From positions 11,747-75,746 of the forward strand of contig NZ_JBHLZU010000030.1 in the NCBI RefSeq assembly GCF_042429765.1: 64,000 nucleotides of DNA. Reading direction: 5' to 3'. The notes beneath the pieces are model-generated. The model saw nothing but the letters and a program-made list of their open reading frames with translations, was not told the DNA's origin and did no database searches. A program made the position numbers and the translations under genes. This DNA is from Allokutzneria oryzae. GTDB taxonomy: Bacteria; Actinomycetota; Actinomycetes; Mycobacteriales; Pseudonocardiaceae. Of the stretch, positions 1 to 8,262 are shown piece by piece; positions within the stretch are counted from its first letter, which is position 1, and each line of letters starts with the position of its first letter.

Positions 1-85
1 GGACGGCTGGTCTCCCGGCTGGCCGGGCTCGCAGGCACCTGCCGCGTCGACGCCCATGGATCCACCACCGCCGCGCTCCCCGTAG
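1..85 (+). CDS. possible 3' end of an upstream gene (partial)
   Basis: Reading from base 2, the frame stays open to a TAG at 83-85, ten bases before the DUF2771 start. The 27 visible codons give a Pro/Ser-rich tail with no recognisable domain. In mycobacteria the gene upstream of the DUF2771 protein, on the same strand, is an MFS transporter, so a transporter C-terminal tail is a reasonable guess. Third-position GC does not separate this frame clearly from the frame starting at base 1, which stays open through the DUF2771 gene. A minus-strand start at 57 is also conceivable. The assignment is therefore weak. Confidence 0.3.
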   Translation, partial: DGWSPGWPGSQAPAASTPMDPPPPRSP

Positions 86-94
86 GTTTGACGC

Positions 95-574
95 GTGCGT
101 CGAGGACTCGCCCTACTGCTCGCTGCCGCCGGTGCCACGCTCGCCGGTTGCGCCGCGCCCACCCCGCCGAACGTGACCTTCTACGCGGCGGGCAAGACCG
201 CGGTGACCGGTCCCGCCCAGCACTGCGACGTGCTGGTGGAGAACTGCACGGCCGACACCGAGGCGCACGCGGTCCTGCGCGTGCCACCCGGCAAGCCGCT
301 GCAGATCTCGGTGGACAGCCACATCGGCGAGACCCCGTGGCAGGTCGTCTTCCGCTACCGCGACGCGGCGGGCACGCCGATCGAGGGCCGCAGCGCGGTG
401 TTCTTCGGGGAGTCCCAGCGACTGGCGTACACGCTGCGCCTGCCCACCGACACCGCACAGCTGGAGACCGTGGAGATCCAGCAGTTCGGCGGCGTCCTGG
501 CCGCGCGCCAGGACGGCGGCGTCGACTTCGTCACCCGGGGGACCTGGGTGCTCTCCGTCGACGACCGCCGCTGA
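95..574 (+). CDS. DUF2771 family lipoprotein
   Basis: A 159-residue exported lipoprotein. The N-terminus has two arginines, a short Leu/Ala-rich hydrophobic stretch and a lipobox ending LAGC, so Cys-19 should be lipidated and the protein anchored on the outer face of the membrane. The rest is a small beta-rich domain with a Cys pair (about residues 45 and 52). Size and layout fit the actinobacterial DUF2771 family, whose function is unknown. The GTG at 95 is preceded by AGG at 84-86, and an upstream TTG lies in another frame. It converges with the cold-shock gene, with only ten bases between the stop codons. Rv0875c of M. tuberculosis, also near cspB, is the likely counterpart (from memory). 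Confidence 0.75.
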   Translation: MRRGLALLLAAAGATLAGCAAPTPPNVTFYAAGKTAVTGPAQHCDVLVENCTADTEAHAVLRVPPGKPLQISVDSHIGETPWQVVFRYRDAAGTPIEGRSAVFFGESQRLAYTLRLPTDTAQLETVEIQQFGGVLAARQDGGVDFVTRGTWVLSVDDRR

Positions 575-584
575 GGACCGGGGC

Positions 585-983
585 CTAGTTCGGGTCGAGC
601 TCGCGGGCGACCGCCCGGACGACCTCGGCGACCACCTTGCTGATCTTGCGGTCCGGGTAGCGGTTGCGCTGCAGCTCCGGCTGGACCTTCATCTCCAGCA
701 GCTTGATCATGTCCTCGACCAGGCCGTGCAGCTCCTCGGCCGGGCGGCGCTGCGCCTCGGCCACCGAGGGCGAGGGGTCGACGAGGCGGACCGACAACGC
801 CTGCGGGCCACGGCGGCCGTCGGCGACGCCGAACTCCACCCGCTGGCCCGACTTGAGGGCGTCGATCCCCGCGGGCAGCGCGGAAGCGCGGACGTAGACG
901 TCCTCACCACCGTCCTGGGTGACGAAGCCGAAGCCCTTCTCCGCGTCGTACCACTTGACCCTGCCGGTCGGCACTATGCTCAC
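585..983 (-). CDS. cold-shock domain protein with C-terminal extension
   Basis: A 132-residue protein. Residues 1-66 form a cold-shock OB fold with VKWYDAEKGFGFV (RNP1) and DVYVRASAL in the RNP2 position, where most homologues have DVFVH. The fold binds single-stranded RNA or DNA and acts as an RNA chaperone. A charged helical extension of about 65 residues follows; it is absent from the usual 67-residue CspA proteins but present in the mycobacterial CspB (Rv0871) type, which it resembles in length. The GTG start at 983 has a good Shine-Dalgarno (AAGGGA) about four bases upstream. The Tyr and Arg substitutions in RNP2 could alter nucleic-acid preference. Confidence 0.9.
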   Translation of the reverse strand: MSIVPTGRVKWYDAEKGFGFVTQDGGEDVYVRASALPAGIDALKSGQRVEFGVADGRRGPQALSVRLVDPSPSVAEAQRRPAEELHGLVEDMIKLLEMKVQPELQRNRYPDRKISKVVAEVVRAVARELDPN

Positions 984-1134
984 CGTTCCCTTAGCTTCCG
1001 GTTGCGCCCCGCGCGGCTGCCACGACGTGGTCCCTGCGGCGTCCTCGCACGACGAACGCGCCCCAGGCGGGCCCAGGACGCGCGAATCCTCAGCGTACCG
1101 AGAACCACGGGCTCAGCGAAGCGCGGAGTCCAGG

Positions 1135-1800
1135 CTACGGCGCATTCTGACGATCGAGACTGCGCCGTTCGTAGTGAAGATCAAGGCCATGCCGGTTTGT
1201 TTCCCACTCGCGCAGCCACGCGGGGAACTCGGTGAGGTCCACGAGCACCGCGTCGGCGCCCGCCTCGGCCAGCTGAGCCGCGTCACAGGCACCGCTGGGC
1301 ACCGTGACCGCGACCGCGTCGGCCGCCCGGGCCCCGACCACGTCACCGATGTGGTCGCCGACGTAGACCTGCGCGCCGAACTCCCGCAACGCCTCGGCCT
1401 TGGCGACCGACCACAGCTCGCCGACCAGGTCGTCGACCTCGATGCCGAGCGCGGACAGGTGCAGCGCGGCGTTGGGCGCGTACTTGCCGGTGACCACGAC
1501 GACCCTGCCGCCGAGCTCGCGCACGGCCGCGACCGACTCGACGGCTCCTGGCAACGCGACGGTCCGCGGGATCACGATCTCCGGGTAGAGCGCGCGGAAC
1601 TCGGTGACCAGGTAGGTCACCTGGTCCTCGTCGGTGACGTAGCGGCGGAACTCGTCCTGCAACGGCGGGCCGAGGTTGTTGGCGAAGCTCTCGCCGTCCA
1701 GGGGAATGCCGGTCCGCGCACCGAGCACCTCGAACGCCCGCACCATGCCCGGCCTGGGGTCGATCAGCGTCATGTCCAGGTCGAAACCCACGGTCAGCAT
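1135..1800 (-). CDS. HAD-family phosphatase (phosphoglycolate phosphatase-like)
   Basis: A haloacid dehalogenase superfamily hydrolase. All four motifs are visible: motif I DLDMTLID with the nucleophilic Asp and acid/base Asp, motif II VTGK, the motif III lysine in SVAKAEAL, and motif IV GDHIGDVVGA for magnesium. A helical cap lies between motifs I and II, as in Gph/PGP phosphatases of about 220 residues. The substrate cannot be named. The ATG at 1800 starts right at the first beta strand, as is normal for the family. In-frame GTGs at 1806 and 1830 would add 2 or 10 residues. The gene is divergent from the TetR gene and shares its short intergenic region. Confidence 0.85.
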   Translation of the reverse strand: MLTVGFDLDMTLIDPRPGMVRAFEVLGARTGIPLDGESFANNLGPPLQDEFRRYVTDEDQVTYLVTEFRALYPEIVIPRTVALPGAVESVAAVRELGGRVVVVTGKYAPNAALHLSALGIEVDDLVGELWSVAKAEALREFGAQVYVGDHIGDVVGARAADAVAVTVPSGACDAAQLAEAGADAVLVDLTEFPAWLREWETNRHGLDLHYERRSLDRQNAP

Positions 1801-1853
1801 GGTCACGCCAGCGACACTACGTGTTGACACAAGCCGATTACGAGTCCACCTCT

Positions 1854-1878
1854 TTTACAAAAGCGGAACTTGTGTAAA
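1854..1878. promoter_or_regulatory. palindromic operator in front of the TetR gene
   Basis: Ten-base arms TTTACAAAAG (1854-1863) and CTTGTGTAAA (1869-1878) are inverted repeats matching at 9 of 10 positions, separated by five bases. The site lies in the 87-base region between the divergent HAD and TetR genes, just before the chosen TetR start at 1888. Size, symmetry and place are typical of a TetR-family autoregulatory operator, which would also control the downstream oxidase. It is AT-rich against a GC-rich background. Binding is inferred. Confidence 0.65.
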
Positions 1879-1887
1879 GCTGAGCTC

Positions 1888-2499
1888 GTGGGCCACGTCA
1901 CACCTTTCTCCGACAGAGTCAAGGCGTCGCTGCGGGAGAACCTGCTCGACGCGGCGGCTCGCCTGCTCTCCGAACGCGGCTTCCAAGGTCTGCGGATGGC
2001 CGACGTGGCCGCCGCGACCGGGGTGAGCAGGCAGACCGTCTACAACGAGTTCGGCAACAAGGAGGCACTGGTCCAGGCCGTCGCGCTCCGGGTGACCTCG
2101 GAGTTCCTCGACGGCACGGCCTCCGCGCTCGAAGACGCCCCCGACTTCATGGCCGGGGCGCACCGCGCGGTGCGGCACATCCTCGACCTCTCCCGGCGCG
2201 ACCCGCTGGTCAGCTCGATCCTGACCGGGACGGGCGCCGAGGACATGCTGCCGTTCCTGACCACCAAGGGCGAACCCGTGCTGAGCTCGGCGACCGAGCT
2301 GGTCAGCCAGCACCTGCGCGGGCGCCTGCCGGACGTGCCCGCCGACGCCGCCGACCTCTACGCCGAGACCACGGTCCGGCTGACCCTGAGCCACCTGCTG
2401 CTGCCCACCGGGACCGACGCGGAGGCGGCCGACGCCGTCACGGCGATCGCGCGGGTGCTGCTCGCCCCGTACCTGTCCACCGCGAAGGAGCGGTCATGA
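1888..2499 (+). CDS. TetR-family transcriptional regulator
   Basis: A 203-residue TetR/AcrR regulator. The N-terminal HTH is clear: LLDAAARLLSERGFQGLRM, then DVAAATGVSRQTVYNEFGNK, where the recognition helix ends in the typical Y-F-x-x-K. The remainder is an all-helical ligand-binding and dimer domain with no family-specific signature. An upstream TTG at 1870 is in frame but would put the first codons inside the operator, so GTG 1888 is preferred. The stop overlaps the ATG of the R2-like oxidase (ATGA), so the two genes are translationally coupled. M. tuberculosis has the same pairing (Rv0232-Rv0233), so this regulator probably senses a molecule linked to the oxidase. Confidence 0.9.
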   Translation: MGHVTPFSDRVKASLRENLLDAAARLLSERGFQGLRMADVAAATGVSRQTVYNEFGNKEALVQAVALRVTSEFLDGTASALEDAPDFMAGAHRAVRHILDLSRRDPLVSSILTGTGAEDMLPFLTTKGEPVLSSATELVSQHLRGRLPDVPADAADLYAETTVRLTLSHLLLPTGTDAEAADAVTAIARVLLAPYLSTAKERS

Positions 2500-3443
2500 C
2501 CACTCAGGCCCCGCACCGTCAGGACTTCCACTCACTGCGCCAGGGCGGGCTCAACTGGGACTCGTTCCCGTTGCGCCTGTTCGTCAAGGGCAACGGCAAG
2601 CACTGGAACCCCGCGGACATCGACTTCAGCCAGGACGCCGAGGACTGGGCCACGATGACCGACGAGCAGCGGCGCGGCGCGGCCTACCTGTGCGCCATGT
2701 TCATCGCGGGCGAGGAGGCGGTGACCGAGGACATCCAGCCGTTCCTGCGCGCGATGTCCGCCGAGGGCCGCTTCGGCGACGAGATGTACCTGACGCAGTT
2801 CGCCTACGAGGAGGCCAAGCACACCGAGGTCTTCCGGCGGTGGCTGGACGCGGTGGGGCTGACCGAGGACCTGCACTCCTACGTCGCCGACAACCCCGGC
2901 TACCGCACGATCTTCTACGAGGAGCTGCCGTCTGCGCTGCGGCTGCTGGAGACGGATCCCAGTCCCTCCAACCAGATCCGCGCCAGCGTCACCTACAACC
3001 ACGTCGTGGAGGGCACGCTCGCGCTGACGGGCTACTTCGCGTGGAACCAGGTGTGCGTGACGAACGGGATCATGCCGGGGATGCAGGAGCTGGTGAAGCG
3101 CATCGGCGACGACGAGCGCAGGCACATGGCGTGGGGCACCTTCACCTGCCGCAGGCACGTGGCGGCCGACGACCGGAACTGGCAGATCGTGCAGGACCGC
3201 ATGGGCGAACTGCTCCCGCACGCGCTCAGCGCGATCCAGTGGGTCTACGACCAGTTCGAGGTCCCGCCGTTCGAGCTCGACGTGCAGCAGTTCGTGGAGT
3301 ACGCGGCCAACCGCGCGCAGCGGCGGCTCGGCGCCATCGAGTCGGCCCGTGGCGTGCCGGTCGAGCAGATCGACCTGGACTACTCGCCGGAGCAGCTGGA
3401 GGAGCGCTTCGGCGAGGAGGACGCCGCCGCGCTCGCCAGGTGA
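2496..3443 (+). CDS. R2-like ligand-binding oxidase (R2lox)
   Basis: A 315-residue ferritin-like di-metal oxidase of the R2lox group (Rv0233 type), related to ribonucleotide reductase R2 but without a partner large subunit nearby. Six ligands map with a constant +5 offset to Rv0233: Glu-73, Glu-106, His-109, Glu-172, Glu-207 and His-210. Val-76 and Tyr-167, which in the family form an unusual covalent ether cross-link, are both present. Known members hold a Mn/Fe centre and bind a long-chain fatty acid; the physiological reaction is not established. The tyrosyl-radical tyrosine of true R2 proteins is not expected. It is coupled to the TetR gene and followed by a strong terminator. Confidence 0.92.
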   Translation: MTTQAPHRQDFHSLRQGGLNWDSFPLRLFVKGNGKHWNPADIDFSQDAEDWATMTDEQRRGAAYLCAMFIAGEEAVTEDIQPFLRAMSAEGRFGDEMYLTQFAYEEAKHTEVFRRWLDAVGLTEDLHSYVADNPGYRTIFYEELPSALRLLETDPSPSNQIRASVTYNHVVEGTLALTGYFAWNQVCVTNGIMPGMQELVKRIGDDERRHMAWGTFTCRRHVAADDRNWQIVQDRMGELLPHALSAIQWVYDQFEVPPFELDVQQFVEYAANRAQRRLGAIESARGVPVEQIDLDYSPEQLEERFGEEDAAALAR

Positions 3444-3450
3444 CCGCGAG

Positions 3451-3474
3451 CCCCCTGCCCCGGTGGGCAGGGGG
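3451..3474. terminator. bidirectional terminator hairpin
   Basis: CCCCCTGCCC (3451-3460) and GGGCAGGGGG (3465-3474) form a perfect 10-bp stem with a CGGT loop. It lies between the convergent R2lox and acyl-CoA synthetase genes and can serve both strands. No long T tract follows, as is usual for actinobacteria. Confidence 0.8.
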
Positions 3475-3483
3475 CGTTCCGGC

Positions 3484-5133
3484 TCAGTCCAGACCGAGGA
3501 TGCCCACGGCGCGCTCCCGCATCTCGACCTTGCGGATCTTGCCGGTGACCGTCATCGGGAACTCGTCGACCACGTGCACGTAACGCGGGATCTTGTAGTG
3601 CGCGAGCTTGCCGGTGCAGAACTCGCGCACCAGCTCGGCGGTGAGCGGGTCGGCGCCGGGGCGCATCCGCACCCACGCCATGAGCTCCTCGCCGTACTTC
3701 GCGTCGGGAACGCCGATCACCTGCGCGTCGAGGATGTCCGGGTGCCCGTAGAGGAACTCCTCGATCTCGCGCGGGTAGATGTTCTCGCCACCGCGGATGA
3801 CCATGTCCTTGATGCGGCCGGTGATGCCGACGTAGCCCTGTTCGTCCATGACCGCGAGGTCGCCGGTGTGCATCCAGCGCGCCCGGTCGATCGCCTCGGC
3901 GGTCTTGTCCGGCTGTTCCCAGTACCCGAGCATCACCGAGTAGCCACGGGTGCACAGCTCCCCCTGCGACCCGCGCGGCACGGTCAGCCCGGTGACCGGG
4001 TCGACGATCTTGACCTCGATGTGCGGGTGCGCCCTGCCCACAGTGGACACCCGGAGGTCGAGCGAGTCGTCCGCCCTGGTCTGGGTGGAGACGGGCGAGG
4101 TTTCGGTCATGCCGTAGCAGATGGTCACCTCGTGCATGCCCATCCGCTCGATGACCTGCTTCATCACCTCGACCGGGCAGGGCGAGCCCGCCATGATCCC
4201 GGTGCGCAGCGTGGACAGGTCGTAGGAGTCGAAGTCGTCCTCGGCCAGCTCCGCGATGAACATGGTCGGCACGCCGTAGAGCGAGGTGCATCCCTCCGCC
4301 TGGACCGCGGCGAGGGTGGCCTTCGGCTCGAACGCGGGCGCGGGGATCACCATGCAGGCGCCGTGGCTCGTCGCCGCGAGGTTGCCCATGACCATGCCGA
4401 AGCAGTGGTAGAAGGGCACCGGGATGCAGATCCGGTCCTGTTCGGTGTAGCCGCAGAGCTCGCCGACGAAGAACCCGTTGTTGAGGATGTTGTGGTGCGA
4501 GAGGGTCGCGCCCTTGGGGAAGCCGGTCGTGCCCGAGGTGTACTGGATGTTGATCGGGTCGTCGGCGGAGAGCTCGGCCTGTGCCACGGCGAGCCGCTCG
4601 GGCGCGACACCCCCTCCGCCGGCCAGCAGATCAGTCCACTGTGGAGTGTCGAGCAGCACGACCCGGCGCAGCGCACCGCAGTTCGGCCGCACCTCCTCGA
4701 CCATCGCCGCGTAGTCGGAGGTCTTGAACGCCTTGGCGGCGACGAGCAGGCGCACCCCGGCCTGGTTGAGCACGTACTCCAGCTCGTGCACCCGGTAGGC
4801 GGGGTTGATGTTGACCAGGATGGCGCCGATCTTCGCGGTCGCGTACTGCACGAACGTCCACTCGGCGCGGTTCGGCGACCAGATGCCCACCCTGTCGCCT
4901 TTGCCGATCCCCGCGGCCAGCAGCCCGCGCGCGAGCAGGTCCACCTCGGCGGCCAGCTCGCGGTAAGTCCACCGGCGCCCACTGGCGCGCTCGACCAGGG
5001 CGTCGCGGTCGCCGAACGCCGCGACGGTGCGGTCGAGGTTGTCGCCGATGGTGTCGCCGAGCAGCGGGACGTCGGAGGTGCCCGACGCGTAGCTCGGCAG
5101 TGCGGTGACGGTGGAGCCGCTGGACTCAGCCAC
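3484..5133 (-). CDS. acyl-CoA synthetase (AMP-binding, ACSF2/FadD type)
   Basis: A 549-residue ANL-superfamily ligase that activates a carboxylic acid, probably a medium- or long-chain fatty acid, to its CoA thioester through an acyl-adenylate. The P-loop YTSGTTGFPKG is at about 198-208. YGMTETSP, TGDLAVMDEQGY and GRIKDMVIRGGENIYP follow, and the catalytic lysine is in MTVTGKIRK near the C-terminus. The GTG at 5133 is chosen because AGGAGG (5143-5148) sits nine bases upstream; a TTG at 5142 abuts that site. Closest in layout to the ACSF2 family. It converges on R2lox, whose family binds fatty acids, but a functional link is only a guess. Confidence 0.9.
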   Translation of the reverse strand: MAESSGSTVTALPSYASGTSDVPLLGDTIGDNLDRTVAAFGDRDALVERASGRRWTYRELAAEVDLLARGLLAAGIGKGDRVGIWSPNRAEWTFVQYATAKIGAILVNINPAYRVHELEYVLNQAGVRLLVAAKAFKTSDYAAMVEEVRPNCGALRRVVLLDTPQWTDLLAGGGGVAPERLAVAQAELSADDPINIQYTSGTTGFPKGATLSHHNILNNGFFVGELCGYTEQDRICIPVPFYHCFGMVMGNLAATSHGACMVIPAPAFEPKATLAAVQAEGCTSLYGVPTMFIAELAEDDFDSYDLSTLRTGIMAGSPCPVEVMKQVIERMGMHEVTICYGMTETSPVSTQTRADDSLDLRVSTVGRAHPHIEVKIVDPVTGLTVPRGSQGELCTRGYSVMLGYWEQPDKTAEAIDRARWMHTGDLAVMDEQGYVGITGRIKDMVIRGGENIYPREIEEFLYGHPDILDAQVIGVPDAKYGEELMAWVRMRPGADPLTAELVREFCTGKLAHYKIPRYVHVVDEFPMTVTGKIRKVEMRERAVGILGLD

Positions 5134-5158
5134 GGTGAACAACCTCCTGCGCGTGGTC

Positions 5159-5185
5159 GTGACGGCCGCGTGCTGTGACGGCCGC
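5159..5185. repeat. direct repeat in the acyl-CoA synthetase/YccF divergent region
   Basis: GTGACGGCCGC occurs twice (5159-5169 and 5175-5185), 16 bases apart, within the 133-base region between the divergent acyl-CoA synthetase and yccF genes. It could be a tandem regulator site or a slippage product. No regulator is identified. Confidence 0.45.
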
Positions 5186-5266
5186 CACTCATCCTCGACG
5201 GCAGGTCAAGCCCGGTCGAGGGACCCCGCTCGTCGGTGCCACGCGGGCCCACCCGGTTCGGGCACC

Positions 5267-5674
5267 ATGGACTGCGTGCTCCGCTTCCTCCTCAACGTGA
5301 TCTGGCTGGTGTTCGGCGGGTTCTGGTTGGCGGTGGGCTACGCCGTCGCCGGGCTGGTCTGCTGCGTCCTCATCGTGACGATCCCGTTCGGGATCGCCGC
5401 GTTCCGCAACGCCAACTTCTGCCTGTGGCCCTTCGGCCGGACGCTGGTCAAGCGCGGTGGCGCCGGCATCGGCTCTGCGCTGGGCAACGTGCTGTGGCTG
5501 GTGCTCGCGGGCTGGTGGCTGGCGCTGCTGCACGTGGTCACCGGCGTGGTCCAGTGCGTGACGATCGTCGGCATCCCGCTCGGGCTCGCCAACATCAAGA
5601 TGTTCCGCGTCGCGCTGTGGCCGCTCGGCCGCGAGGTCGCCTGGATTGACGACAGGCTGGGCTTCACCAGGTGA
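5267..5674 (+). CDS. YccF-family inner-membrane protein
   Basis: A 135-residue membrane protein with two copies of the YccF (DUF307) repeat. Each has a hydrophobic segment with W-L-V-x-G-x-W-L-A, then an amphipathic IPFGxAxFRxxxxxxWPFGR-like motif (IPFGIAAFRN...WPFGR and IPLGLANIKM...WPLGR). Function is unknown; some homologues are linked to voltage-gated chloride channel genes. The ATG at 5267 is used. A GTG at 5276 would start at LRFLLNVIWLVF, nearer the family N-terminus, and neither has a clear Shine-Dalgarno. The mycobacterial block has a similar small membrane protein (Rv0870c) beside cspB and moaA2. Confidence 0.85.
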   Translation: MDCVLRFLLNVIWLVFGGFWLAVGYAVAGLVCCVLIVTIPFGIAAFRNANFCLWPFGRTLVKRGGAGIGSALGNVLWLVLAGWWLALLHVVTGVVQCVTIVGIPLGLANIKMFRVALWPLGREVAWIDDRLGFTR

Positions 5675-5794
5675 ACCGCCCGCGTGTCCCCCGGACGAGG
5701 AAGCGCACGGTGAGCTAGAACACAGTCGCGTGTGATCCTCCTCCTCTGCCGGATCTCTGTCGTGACAAGTTCGGACTTCGATCGGGGGTGCCCG

Positions 5795-6109
5795 ATGACC
5801 GTGGACCGCGAACTGGGGCAGATCGCCGAAGCGATCGATCGCGCCATGCACCGGATCTCCACCGCACAGACCGACCCGAGCTGGGAGCACGTGGAGTGGC
5901 TCCGGCTCAAGGCGGACCTGCTAGACCGGCTGGCCGCCGCCCAGCGCGGCACCGGCCAGATCGCCCGCCGCGCCGAGCTGATCCGGGACCGCGCCGAGCG
6001 GATGGCCGACGAGCTGACCAGGATCATCCCGGCCGCCCCGCCCGGTCAGCACCGTGCCGAGGTGGTCCAGCTCTGGGCGGACGGCTCCCGCGCGGCCGCG
6101 GAACGCTGA
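5795..6109 (+). CDS. small helical protein of unknown function
   Basis: A 104-residue soluble protein that I do not recognise. It is mostly charged alpha-helix (about residues 3-80) with a short Pro-rich break and a C-terminal LWADGSRAAAER. There is no signal peptide or membrane segment and no catalytic motif. The ATG at 5795 follows a GGGGG stretch at 5785-5789 that can act as ribosome binding site; an upstream in-frame GTG at 5732 is judged non-coding. It is followed on the same strand, after 71 bases, by the ESX-associated operon and may be transcribed with it. Confidence 0.6.
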   Translation: MTVDRELGQIAEAIDRAMHRISTAQTDPSWEHVEWLRLKADLLDRLAAAQRGTGQIARRAELIRDRAERMADELTRIIPAAPPGQHRAEVVQLWADGSRAAAER

Positions 6110-6180
6110 CTTCCGCACTCCCCGGCGAGCGTCTTCCCGTACCGTCCGGTATGTGATCGGATCGGCGACGAGGGGGAGCC

Positions 6181-7326
6181 GTGTCGGAGGACCGTCACTT
6201 CAGCGGTGGGGACAACTACGAGTCCAAGTCCCTTGAGGAACTCAGGACTCTGTTGAACTACGACCAGGCCGCGCTCGCGGCCCAGCTCGCCGACGAGATC
6301 GGTAAGCGCGGCGCGGCGGCGAAGCGGCTCGCCGACGGCATGAACGAACTGGCGACGAAGCTCGCGGGCCGCTGGCAGTCGACCTCGGTGGACAAGGCCA
6401 AGGCCGCGGGTGACCTGCTTCGCGGCTACGGCGACGAACAGGAGCTGATCGCACAGCAGATCGGAACGCCGTTCGCGTCCATGGTTCACGTCCTCAAGCA
6501 GGTGTCGGAGCAGGCCAAGGAACTCACGATGTCCGGGCCGGAGATCCCGAAGAAGCTGCCGTCCGGGCTGACGCCGGACCAGATCGTGGTCCTCAACGAA
6601 CACATCGCTCGTCGTGAACAGGCCAAGGAGGCGCTGCGCCAGGAAGCGATCGAGCTGGGGCGCGCCGTGGACAGCGAGGCACATCGCACTGATCAGGTGG
6701 CTCCCCGCTTCAACGACGTCCCTGCCGTTTTCAACGCCGACCCCCCACCGACACCGCGCCCCCCTGGTGGTGGAGGAGGCGGTGGCGGGGGCGGGTGGAC
6801 TCCTCCCGGGACCTTGCCAGGAGAGCGAGGCAGCACCCCACCGCCCGTGGAACAACCTCACCCCAGGCCGACCCCGCTCCCCACGCCCAACGAGAACCCG
6901 GGGTGGCGTCCAGGCGAGATTGAGCAGGTGAGGTGGGAACGCCCAGGTAACGGCCCAGTCGATGGCGGGATGTCCGGGGGCGGCGGGCTCGGCGGACTCG
7001 ACTCCGGCCGCGGCGCGACCGGTTCTGGCGGCTCACTGGGCGCCTTCGGCGGCGGAGTCCTCGGCGGCGGCCCAGGCGCTGACACCGGACGAGGCTCTTC
7101 GCCCGGCCGCGCTCCAGCCGTGCCCGGCCGTGGCCCCAGCGCACCTCCCGGTGGCGGCGTTCCCGGCACAGCCGGGCGCAGTGGCTCCGGCGGCGGCTTC
7201 ATGCAGCCCGCGGTGCAGGGCACCGGTCAGCGGGCGGAGGACGAGGAGCACCAGCGCCGGTACCCGTACGTGGAGGATCTGATCGGCGAGCTGCCCAAGG
7301 TGGCGCCACCAGTGATTGGGGAGTGA
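6181..7326 (+). CDS. ESX-associated secreted protein, helical N-terminus and Pro/Gly-rich C-terminus
   Basis: A 381-residue protein. Residues 1-175 are helical with WXG100/PPE-like character, including GRWQSTSVDKAKAAGDLL around Trp-64 where the WxG turn would be. Residues 185-345 are a low-complexity Pro/Gly region with a run of ten glycines. The last 30 residues (EDEEHQRRYPYVEDL...PPVIGE) are an acidic tail that I associate with Pseudonocardiaceae type VII substrates. There is no Sec signal, so export through an ESX system is inferred from the family and the EspG-like gene downstream. GTG at 6181 follows AGGGGGAG. The stop is one base before the next GTG. No ESX ATPase or channel genes lie in the window. 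Confidence 0.7.
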   Translation: MSEDRHFSGGDNYESKSLEELRTLLNYDQAALAAQLADEIGKRGAAAKRLADGMNELATKLAGRWQSTSVDKAKAAGDLLRGYGDEQELIAQQIGTPFASMVHVLKQVSEQAKELTMSGPEIPKKLPSGLTPDQIVVLNEHIARREQAKEALRQEAIELGRAVDSEAHRTDQVAPRFNDVPAVFNADPPPTPRPPGGGGGGGGGGWTPPGTLPGERGSTPPPVEQPHPRPTPLPTPNENPGWRPGEIEQVRWERPGNGPVDGGMSGGGGLGGLDSGRGATGSGGSLGAFGGGVLGGGPGADTGRGSSPGRAPAVPGRGPSAPPGGGVPGTAGRSGSGGGFMQPAVQGTGQRAEDEEHQRRYPYVEDLIGELPKVAPPVIGE

Positions 7327-7327
7327 C

Positions 7328-7717
7328 GTGTCCCGGGACGACCAGGGCAGAACGGATGGCCTCGCCCAGGTGGGCTACATGGTGTCCAGCGGCGAGATCC
7401 GCATGGACGCCGGCACCAAGGACTGGGTCACGAAGCACATGGACGAGCTGATCCTCATCGCCGAATCCGAACTTAGATCAGCACAGCAGTTCGCATTTAG
7501 GGCAAAGGCTGCCAACTTCGGAACCACGCAAGCCGGCCAGGCGATGAAGGCCAAGTTCATCCATCGCTGCTCGGACCAGCAGGGAGGACTGGTGTGGTTC
7601 TGGCAGCGATACCATGACGCCCTGGTCGAATTCAGAAAACGCATCACCGGAATGGCCGCAGCACTCGAAGCCAACGACAAGAAGGGCGCGGACCTACAGT
7701 GGAAGGCCGGCTCGTGA
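7328..7717 (+). CDS. small helical ESX-associated protein
   Basis: A 129-residue protein, nearly all helical, probably the WXG100-like partner of the preceding gene product. A central stretch contains FWQRYHDALVEF, where the Trp may correspond to the WxG turn, but the exact motif is absent. There is no signal peptide. GTG at 7328 lies directly after the upstream stop. The final codons overlap the next GTG (GTGA at 7714-7717), so the cluster is translationally coupled. GC and third-position GC fall from about 7450 onward compared with the flanking genes. Family membership is inferred mainly from context. Confidence 0.6.
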   Translation: MSRDDQGRTDGLAQVGYMVSSGEIRMDAGTKDWVTKHMDELILIAESELRSAQQFAFRAKAANFGTTQAGQAMKAKFIHRCSDQQGGLVWFWQRYHDALVEFRKRITGMAAALEANDKKGADLQWKAGS

Positions 7718-8262
7718 ACAGCATTCAACAAAAGCTTGCCTGGCTGCCGGTTGTGGCCCTGAGTGCGTTGATGACCACTACCGGCTGTTCGCAAACCATC
7801 TCAGGCGAGGCAGTCGGCAACTCCGCTTCGAAGACTCAGCTCAACCCGGGCAAGACCCCCACCGCAGCCGAATTGTGCCGGCTGATGACCCCCGGCGACT
7901 TCCCGGTTCAAGGCCAACTGGCACCAGGATCCCCCAAGCTGGAGGAAAAGTTCTCTCCCTCCTGCATGTATCAGGTGAAGATCGGCAACATCGGCGAAGT
8001 TTTCACAGCAAGCCTAACCCTGATTCCGGGCACAAAGCTTGGAGCAGAATACTTCGAAAATCGAATCGAAACGTCAGTAGCGGGGAAGCGAGCAGCTATC
8101 GGACAAGGAGAAATCCGAGGCGAATCGGGAGAATGCGGGGTAGTTTTCGAATCCAACGCGGGACTATGGGAGATCGGGGTCATCGACAACTCTGCCCCGA
8201 ACCGGGACGGGTGCGCGGCGGTGCGGCATGTGGGGGAACGCGTCATTCCCCGGGTGCCGTGA
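7714..8262 (+). CDS. DUF3558-like lipoprotein
   Basis: A 182-residue lipoprotein. The signal region ends in a lipobox reading TTTGC (Cys-24 from the GTG at 7714), followed by a Ser/Thr-rich linker and a compact domain with a spaced Cys set (in ELCRLM, PSCMYQ, GECGVV and DGCAAV), allowing two disulfides. This layout matches DUF3558 lipoproteins, which are numerous in Pseudonocardiaceae and often lie in ESX-associated operons; their role is unknown. The start overlaps the previous stop by four bases and the stop overlaps the next ATG by one. GC is clearly lower than in the neighbours, with A-rich codons such as GAA and AAA. Confidence 0.7.
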   Translation: MNSIQQKLAWLPVVALSALMTTTGCSQTISGEAVGNSASKTQLNPGKTPTAAELCRLMTPGDFPVQGQLAPGSPKLEEKFSPSCMYQVKIGNIGEVFTASLTLIPGTKLGAEYFENRIETSVAGKRAAIGQGEIRGESGECGVVFESNAGLWEIGVIDNSAPNRDGCAAVRHVGERVIPRVP

